Part shown: positions 56,992 through 64,000 of the stretch, piece by piece
Layout: every line of letters starts with the position of its first letter
Position numbering within the stretch: the stretch's first letter is position 1
Origin: Lateolabrax maculatus
Taxonomy: Eukaryota > Chordata > Actinopteri > Acropomatiformes > Lateolabracidae
Assembly: GCA_031216445.1 (NCBI GenBank)
Contig: CM062219.1
Coordinates: forward strand, 19,354,501 to 19,418,500
Direction of reading: 5' to 3'
DNA length: 64,000 nt
The notes under the pieces: model-generated
Database searches by the model: none
What the model saw: only the letters and a program-made list of their open reading frames with translations
What the model was told of the DNA's origin: nothing
Translations under genes and position numbers: made by a program

Positions 56992-57360
56992 GTGGGGAGT
57001 CCTTTCATAGCTACAGGGCCAGATGTTCACGGTGAACGCCCCCTCCCTCCCTCCCTCATTTTTTTCTCTCTCCCTCTCGCTGTTCTCCCTTTATCTCAAT
57101 CGTCCATTTATTCTCACCTCCTGCTTTTTTCATTTTCATTTCATTTCTTTTTCCCTAAACCAGTTTAATTCATGAATTCAGTTGCAAAACATAGAAATAT
57201 ATATAACCACAAACAAAGATAAAATGTAAATATAAAGGTTACTCACGACAATGTAACTATAAAACAAAATATTTTTCTTGGAATTCTCTTTCTATTTTTA
57301 TTCTGCTTGTGTTCCTCTTCTCCTTCCTTTTCCTTTTGCTCTCACTTTCCCCTCATGCAT

Positions 57361-57404
<44 letters not shown>
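56957..57404. repeat. (GT)n, pyrimidine tract and (CA)22
   Basis: GT at 56957-56995, CT-rich at 57040-57160, CA at 57362-57404. GT and CA tracts face each other. Confidence 0.93.
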
Positions 57405-57406
<2 letters not shown>

Positions 57407-57721
57407 TCCTCCAAAGCAGCAGGAACAGCTGCACCTGCAGCCTGACAAAGGTTGGGGTTGTGTGCATGTGTGTGTGTGCGCATTTGTTTACATCCTCACT
57501 GACCTCTGACCTCCAGCTGCCGTCACAGTGACATCACACATTAGAGACGTTAGATACAGTAAATCAAACCAGACTCTACATGTCTTCCTCTCTGCTCTCT
57601 CTCCTCCTCTTCAGAATTGCAGACAGCCACAACATGAGGGTGTCGTTACGAACAGACAATATCTTGATGATTTAAATATTGTTAGAGCCCTACCTGAGGA
57701 GCTAAACACGTTAAGTTTATC

Positions 57722-57905
57722 CTGAGGGTGGCGTTAGAAGTAAGGTCATGGGGTCATAAGAATCTACAGGGTTCATCCTCTGGGGAGCAGGGAGGTAATC
57801 AGGAAATGTTGTCACAATCTGCCCATTAGATTTAGATATTTCTTGTGAAGAAGAGAATTCTAAAGGAAAGATCAGATGGTAGCCAAAATCATTAAGAATC
57901 ATCCT
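57722..57905 (-). repeat. Teleost interspersed repeat, second family, copy 3 of 3
   Basis: Minus strand: ATGATTTTGGCTACCATCTG, CCCCAGAGGATGAACCCTGT, TGACCCCATGACCTTACTTC and TAACGCCACCCTCAGG. Confidence 0.55.
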
Positions 57906-57997
57906 CGTGGAGCTAATTAATTAGCAATCTGGCCTAAAGCTTTCCAGATATCTTCTCTGTCTTGGATGGACCAGCTAACCAATGTCACCATCCTCAG

Positions 57998-58402
57998 AAA
58001 TACTCTGTTGCAAGTGAAAGTCCTGCATTCCAAATGCTACTTAAGTACAAAGGTATAAGCATCAAATGTACTTAAAGTACCACAAGTAAAAGTAGTCATT
58101 ATGCAGAATGGCCAGAATTTCAGAATAATATATATTATATTTATTGATGCATTAATGTGGTCATCATTTAATGTTGCAGCTGGTAAACATGGAGTTAATT
58201 TTAATTACTTTACATAGGCCTACTGCAGTGTAACTTAATGTATAATAGTTCATATTATTTTATTTGTTAATAATATTTTGTATGAATAATCTGAATCTGT
58301 AAAGTAACTAGTACTTAAATGTATCAATTAATTGTAGTGGAGAAGAAGTAACACACAGTGAAAGTACAAATATCTCAAAATTGTATTCAAGTTTAATACC
58401 TG
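57998..58402 (+). repeat. Very common teleost repeat, about 400 bp, near full length
   Basis: TACTCTGTTGCAAGTGAAAG, TCCTGCATTCCAAATGCTAC, ATTATGCAGAATGGCCAG, ATTGATGCATTAATGTGGTC, TTTAATGTTGCAGCTGGTAA and AAAGTAACTAGTACTTAAAT in the expected order. One of the most recognisable percomorph repeats. Confidence 0.75.
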
Positions 58403-58450
58403 AGCACCAACACTGTCATTAAAGCGCCACAAATATTTTTTTACTGCTAC

Positions 58451-58495
58451 TATTTAGATAGATTACTTTATTCATCCCCGAAGGGAAATTAGGTA
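58451..58495. repeat. LINE 3' end fragment
   Basis: TAGATAGATTACTTTATTCA followed by TCCCCGAAGGGAAATTAG is the usual 3' terminus of a fish LINE family. Confidence 0.6.
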
Positions 58496-58599
58496 ATTTA
58501 GGTTATTTATTACTAATTAATCAAATGACTGTGTGCAATTTGTTAGGGATAGCTTGAATTGACAAAAATAAACCCTCACCATCTCTAACCTCCAGTGTT

Positions 58600-58960
58600 A
58601 TGGTTTTACAACACATTTAATTGTATGGTTCAGTCTCAGGACTCTCATCAACCTCATTTCCAGCAGCAGCGGGCAGCTGTTTACCTCAAACAAGCTCTGA
58701 TAAACTCACTGTACACCAGTACAGTGTGCAGCAAACAGCAGACAGGCACAGTTAGAGTCGAGCCGGTGAAGAAAGTGGAACATCTAGTCGCTGAAGAGTC
58801 GGGTATTTATATAGTTATTGGAGACACAAACACAGCACCAATGGGATGATAACAGTTAACAGTTGGCCAGAAAAAACTTTATAACATAATAATATGTTGG
58901 ACTGTGTTTCCCTGGAGTACCTCTGCCACCAAGTGGCCAGAAATATCAAACTGTGCATCT
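58600..58960. repeat. Teleost interspersed repeat, copy 3 of 3 (family of 17405), longest
   Basis: TGGTTCAGTCTCAGGACTCT, CAACCTCATTTCCAGCAGCA, CAAACAAGCTCTGATAAACT, CGGTGAAGAAAGTGGAACAT, AACAACTTT-like CTTTATAACATAATAATATG and CACCAAGTGGCCAGAAATA. Confidence 0.6.
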
Positions 58961-59251
58961 AATATAATTATGAAAGTTAAATTAGCATTAGGCATTAACT
59001 ACTGTTCTTGCCATTAAGTGCCTGTATTTGTGCAGATATATTGAGAATACACGTACTATAAAGTCTAATTTAACAGCTCCTTTCAGTCAGTGGTCTTCAG
59101 CACTGCGTGAACTGTGTCTGATATGTTGATTTATTGTGAGTTGTGGCTTTGAGGCGGAAATGTAATGAAATGTAAACCTGCAGGTTTTTAGGATAATCCA
59201 TTTCCCATACAGTCAGCTGGTGAGAAAATATGCTCTGCTATTCGATCCCTC

Positions 59252-59276
59252 ACACACACACACACACACACACACT
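59252..59276. repeat. (CA)n microsatellite
   Basis: Short perfect run. 59277-59776 contains no recognised gene; there is a T14 run near 59650. Confidence 0.95.
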
Positions 59277-59776
59277 AGAGTGGTGAGTTGAAGCAGCTGC
59301 GGTGGACTGAGAGAGCGAGACATATAGATGGAATCAGAGAGAGAGACAGTGTTGGTCATCCTCCTCCATTGTGGGAATATATTTCTTCCCAAGTTAAACT
59401 TTCTTTCCACCATTACTTCATTTTTAAGTTAAGAAAAAAAAGTTGATTGACTTCACATGTGTAGGACGAACCTTTAATATGTCCAGGAGTTGACTGATAT
59501 TTACATTGACCAACCACAGCCTTTTCCTAATTGTGTCTTTGGTGTGATGTCATATAGGGGTCAATGCTAAAAGCTGACCAGAAAAACACTCACACCAAGA
59601 ACAAAGTTTCTTTCAACTTTTTGACAACATATTACCAGGAACTATAGAAGTTTTTTTTTTTTTTTTAACACATCTAAAACAATACACCTATACAATGGCC
59701 TAGAAGCAAAGGTTTAAATTTGTGAACATGCTGACCTTTCTTGGCGGAGCTAATCACTGTTGACCCATGCGTGAAT

Positions 59777-61300
59777 CATAGACTAGACTGTATAAAAGAA
59801 GTGGACATGGAAGCCTCCGTGACGTCGCCCATTGGTTTGTGAGCAGCCGTTTTGAAGCCTTGAGCAGAATACTGCACCGACCAACACAAAACATGCAGCG
59901 CGAGACCCTTGTTTGTGAATAAGCCTTCAGCCAGCACCATCAGTTTTTTTCTGATTGGAAGGTCAATGCTGGCACATTTTATCAGCTATAGCTAACTAAC
60001 TAATTAACCTTTGGATCAGAAGTGGCTTGAAGACTCTTTGTCCAGCTGATTTTTTGAAAGCGGCAAATTATGGCCATTGAATGAAGGAGGGTTGTCAGTT
60101 TACATTTGATAACTACAAATATGATACAATAGCTCAGTGTCATATTGACGCAAACAAGACTGAGGTTAAAGATTCATGTCCAAAACAAAATGTCAGCATC
60201 CTCACCAGCGGAGGATTCGTGTAAAAGAACACTGAAGTTTAGGCAAATCAGTCTGATAAGTGAAGTTTCAGTTTGATGTTTTTACATTGTTCTCCTTTGT
60301 TGCCGTAACTCTAAAGCTCACTGAACTGAGAGAGAGCCAAACAGATGGAGGGAGAGAAAGAAACGGATACAGAGTCAACCAGACCTGAGGCCAGACAGAT
60401 GAAAATAAAGAGAGACAGACAGACAGAGGTGGGGAGGGTGAGACAGCGTCCTCAGCCTCCAATTCACCAGTTGAACAAACTCCCCACATCCTTAAATATT
60501 TACCCGGTTGCCAGGACAACAGACATTCTTCCTGTCCCAGTATTTTGACGTTCGGGTTTCCCCGCCTGGAAAACTTTGCTGTGATGAATGGGAGTATCAG
60601 ATATAAATCTGACCACTAGTGACGTTACGTTTTTGTCGTTCTTTATATTTTTTTTTCATGTTTTTTCTGCTCCAATCTGAAGCAGGTGTGTGAAACATCA
60701 GTCATCTCAAAGACATTTTGAATAGTCAAAGATTAAAGGTTCTGCCTAGTGTCCAAACTGCTGTAGAATTGTATCTTTAACTGATACTAATTTTATTCTC
60801 CAAAGGTTTTATATATATTATATTGTGAACATTCTCTCAAACTGACTCTACATTAGCCCCGGTATGGTCTGCCATATGTTACCCAAGCAGCAACCTCCTG
60901 CCTTAGACCTGCATTCTTTCTAATGGCCAGCAGGGGACGACTCCACTGGCTCCAATAAGAAGTCATATCTAATAAAAGTCTTTGAGAAAATGACCCTATC
61001 TCAGTAAACATTTTCCTAATGACTTTATGGTCTCAATCGCTAGTTTCAAGTCTTCTTCAGTACAGCAGGGTGTTCATTTGGTAAATTATGGTCACATTTA
61101 CAGTAAAGCAGACAGTGAAGCAGGGCATGCTTTAGTCGCTACCACAGCGACTGCCAATCAGAATAGAGGCGTAGTAATGCATATACATGACAGCTCAACC
61201 CTCCCATCCAAATAATGTCACGTCTGGCTCCAAAAAACCAATATGGCGATGGCCATTGACCATCACAGTGGCTACCTCCACTTGTTTTATATAGTGTATG
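59777..61300. mobile_element. DNA transposon-like element with terminal inverted repeats
   Basis: Left end CATAGACTAGACTGTATAAA followed by AGAAGTGG. The right end, read on the opposite strand, is CATACACTATATAAAACAAG then TGG. The inner wording (CCGTGACGTCGCCCATTGG; CAGCAACCTCCTGCC; AATGGCCAGCAGGGGACGAC; TATGGTCTCAATCGCTAGTT) is that of a common teleost element. The span is longer than I expect for that family because 59960-60880 is foreign-looking, including a G/A patch at 60325-60435. No transposase frame. Confidence 0.6.
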
Positions 61301-62150
61301 ATATTACCATTACTTTTGGGTTACAGAGGTAATCATCCATTTACCCTGGCGGTCTTTAAAAAGCCCAGAAGGTCATTTAACACTATAGCTGTTCTGAAGG
61401 TAATTTCCAGAAAAAGACTTTTCTTTCAAACTCAATATGTCTATATTGAGGTCACTTTCTATTATTTTTTTGTTTTTTTGTATAAAATAATACTTTGATA
61501 ATATTCTTGTGTTGTACAAAAGCAGCATTGAGATGTCATTTTTGACTACCTTGATTAGGAAATAGTCACAATTTGAAAAACGGGTTAAAAGTAAATGCAT
61601 CCATAGATCTGTAAATGTGTATTTTTCTCACAGTTGTAAATAGTTCGGCTACAATAACGGCCATGGATGTACAGTTGCTTATATATTATATTATGTCATG
61701 TTATATTATGTTAGGTTAGTATGTTGTATTTTGTTAAAAGTTATTTTGTGCAAAATTTATTTGCTTGCTATGTTATATGCCGTGCTTTGTTTTCTGCGAA
61801 TCATCTTGTTGAATGAAAAAATATTATATTAATTAAAAATGTTATCTGTTTTTTTCCCCTCAACAATGTTTGTATAATGGCTCTGAAGCACTACAGCAGC
61901 ATTGTTTCTACACAGTATTTGCTTGAGAAATCCAAATTTTGTTGATTTTTTTTACTTTATAGAGTAAAGAGAGAGATGCTCAGAGGAAGAGAGCCTTTGG
62001 TGATAAGAGGTAGTGTGTGTGTGTGTGCCTGTGTTTACAGTATGTTTGTACAAGAGAGTGCTTGAAATTGTGTCAAGTAATCTCAAGTGTGTGTTCCTAT
62101 GTGAGCGTGTTCCTCTCATTAGCAGTCGGTGTTGATAAGGCAGGTAAGTG
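61301..62150. other. No gene recognised
   Basis: AT-rich. Low-complexity TATATTA at 61680-61720 and a GT patch at 62010-62027. Confidence 0.5.
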
Positions 62151-62154
62151 ATCT

Positions 62155-62262
62155 GTAGTGGAGACTGGACTCAGTCCTTCAGTCAGATCCATTACAGCAC
62201 TAATAACTTTAATCAGCTTTAGAACAGCTTTAGTCGCTAATTGGAGAGACATGTCCGATTCA
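62155..62262. promoter_or_regulatory. Candidate conserved non-coding element
   Basis: CAGCACTAATAACTTTAATC, AGCTTTAGAACAGCTTTAGT and CGCTAATTGGAGAGACATG. Unique and non-coding in appearance. Confidence 0.28.
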
Positions 62263-62516
62263 GTGAGACCTGAGCTCTCTGATCCTTCGAGTTAGGAGTC
62301 TTTGTTATCAGATACACTGAAGCTATAGAGACATGGATGGAGACAATCCACGGCTAGATAGCAGATTCAAAGGATGAAAAAAAAAAAAAACAGTACAAGT
62401 TGATTTGATGTATTTATTTCTGGTTTGATGCTTTGAACACAAATTAAATTCTTTACCCTGCTTCATGGTTGAACTAGTCATCAGAATGCAGTGAATGCAC
62501 ATGTAAACATTTCCCT

Positions 62517-62603
62517 CTTGGCCGTGGCATAAGGCAGGGTTATCCACTTATACCATTACTATTTTTGGTAGCTGTGGAGCCATTGGCCAACTCTGTAAGA
62601 TGA
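62517..62603 (+). pseudogene. Non-LTR retrotransposon reverse-transcriptase fragment
   Basis: The frame reads LGRGIRQGYPLIPLLFLVAV followed by EPLANSVR and a TGA. The RGIRQG-PL-PLLF-EPLA pattern is the conserved RT segment of L1/Tx1-type LINEs just before the catalytic YADD block. Changes from the usual GCPLSP to GYPLIP and the stop show it is dead. No ADD block is readable downstream. The adjoining 62604-62950 may be decayed LINE but is not recognisable. A 14-base A run at 62378-62392 is unrelated. Confidence 0.75.
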
Positions 62604-62949
62604 ATCCAACAATTGCTCATTTTACAGTAAGAAGGAAAATTGCTATTTTTTATCGCGAATACAGTTTCAGAGTGCAATTCACTTTTACACCGCAGTAAAT
62701 CCTCTAGAAACAAACCTCGCCTCACTCAGGCTCTCTCTTTCTCTTCTTAGCTCTGCCGTGATGTCCATACTGAGAATACCGAGTTTCTTTTTATAGGTAA
62801 TGGGATACCCATAGTTGGAGGTGTGTGACGTAGGGCCGTAAGACATTTTGAACTTCTCACAGGAGATCGTACCCGCTCAACCCGAGTTACATAGCGAAAC
62901 AACAGGCTTTGGGGGCACAGAGTGGGAATCAAAGATGCCATTCTCCCTG

Positions 62950-63825
62950 TTACAAGTCAGTGTACCATCAAAATGATTTCGAAGCTGTAATTTTGAGGTA
63001 AATTAGTAGCATAATGTTGCTTTACAGACTTTGAAGACTTGAAAGTCTCATATGATGTCTAAATGGCTTAAAACTGAAGTTGAACATCCTGGTTTGCATC
63101 ATCTGATGGAATGAAAATCTAAGACCAAAGCGTTTGGATAATTTCCAGATATCCTCTGGGGTTCATAAAGAAGTAATTACATTTAATATGATATTTTAAA
63201 ACAAAATCCATAGCTAGATGTAAACCAGTTGTAAAAATGATCAAAGTGTCAAACACATATTAAGTAATGATGATTATCATACAAGCAGTTACATTTTGAA
63301 CTGTATTCCCAGCACTACATAATTAAACTTTAATGGCATGTTAGTGTACAACAATAGCACTGAAGGAAAGTGAATGGAACAAGATGGTAATGGGAAAGAA
63401 AGGAAACAAACCCCAGGTCAGTAAATAATACAATTATTGAGGTGTTTGGGAAACATCAGCTACTTCCTTTTTTTTTCCTAACAGCTCTTCTCCTCTCTGC
63501 TCTTTCTTCAGGCAGAGAAGTGACAGGACATTTTGAAAAAATGGTCATGAGTGGAGACAACCAAAGTATTACTTTTCCAGAGAAAAACACAAAAGAAATA
63601 TCAAATTTAAAAAGTACCCAGCTGTCCATCATGTGGAGGCAGTGCAGGTGAGGCACAAATTCTTTCCAGCCACGACTGGCTCATCGAGTTCCCAGCGTAT
63701 CACTTCGACAAATTGCCATTTCCTTTGTTTTTAATCTAGGGCTCATATTTATTTCAGTAGTATGTAAAGAGTGTTTTAAAGGTATCACAAAATGCTATTC
63801 TTAAAAAGAGACAAATATTAAAGAT
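62950..63825. other. No gene recognised
   Basis: Unique-looking DNA. A 69-codon plus frame at 63442-63651 begins with a hydrophobic, signal-like stretch but is crossed by a TTTCTTCAG acceptor-like motif and has no recognisable body. Confidence 0.45.
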
Positions 63826-63882
63826 CAAGACAGGATTTGAACCTACAAACCTTCTGTTATCAACGATGCCAATTGAGCAACA
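63826..63882 (-). pseudogene. tRNA-like pseudogene or SINE head
   Basis: On the minus strand TTGCTCAATTGGC (complement of 63868-63880) resembles an A-box. GGTTCAAATCC (complement of 63833-63843) is a good B-box, preceded by AACAGAAGGTTTGTA like a tRNA anticodon and T arm. The D-stem and acceptor stem do not pair, and TTTTT lies about 20 nt downstream. It is therefore a dead tRNA copy or an SINE head rather than a working gene. Confidence 0.45.
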
Positions 63883-64000
63883 TTTTCGCTAGATTTGGTG
63901 ACTTATACGGAGCTCCGGAGAGATATACAGAGGCCACAATTTACTACATGGAGCGCTCAAAGCTATTGCATTGTTTTGATTAATTTGTTCTCACTATTTG

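Noticed and set aside
63442..63651. 69-codon frame with a signal-peptide-like start
   Set aside because: Hydrophobic start comes from a T-rich tract; no recognisable body, and an acceptor-like motif cuts it.

Overview
The window looks like nuclear DNA from a ray-finned (probably percomorph) fish. The evidence is spliceosomal intron signals, a CpG-island promoter, more than thirty (CA/GT)n microsatellites, and many decayed interspersed repeats of types I recognise from teleost genomes: tRNA-derived SINEs, LINE tails, a DNA transposon with terminal inverted repeats, and a Harbinger-like remnant. There are no operons, CRISPR arrays or prokaryotic signals, and I found no new multi-gene system.

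The only protein-coding gene I can identify is the 5' end of tcf4, the E-protein bHLH transcription factor, on the minus strand at the left edge. Its first coding exon (24 codons, 2071 down to 2000) matches the TCF4-B N-terminus and ends in a consensus splice donor. Positions 1-1999 are the following intron. A splice acceptor lies at 2093-2094. Upstream come a short intron, a GC-rich 5'UTR/CpG island (about 2280-3000) and five CCAAT boxes on the gene's strand (3063-3115), which mark the promoter. The rest of the protein lies outside the window to the left.

From 3.1 kb to 64 kb, transcriptionally upstream of tcf4, I find no convincing protein-coding gene. It reads as a gene desert or a long upstream regulatory interval. 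It holds (a) microsatellites and long purine/pyrimidine tracts, the largest about 950 bp at 28.85-29.81 kb; (b) a (TCA)n domain at 12.4-13.8 kb split by a retroelement; (c) eroded repeats, some in several copies (three of one family at 17.4, 33.7 and 58.6 kb; three of another at 18.2, 50.1 and 57.7 kb); and (d) unique, TAAT-rich blocks that look like conserved non-coding elements, notably near 33.1, 46.0-46.7, 48.7, 51.2, 53.9 and 55.4 kb. These are candidate tcf4 enhancers, but that is inference because no alignment could be run. A short exon-like segment on the plus strand at 38.9 kb could belong to an unannotated transcript.

Repeat calls rest on remembered teleost consensus patterns. I assign no family name where I am unsure, and boundaries are approximate.
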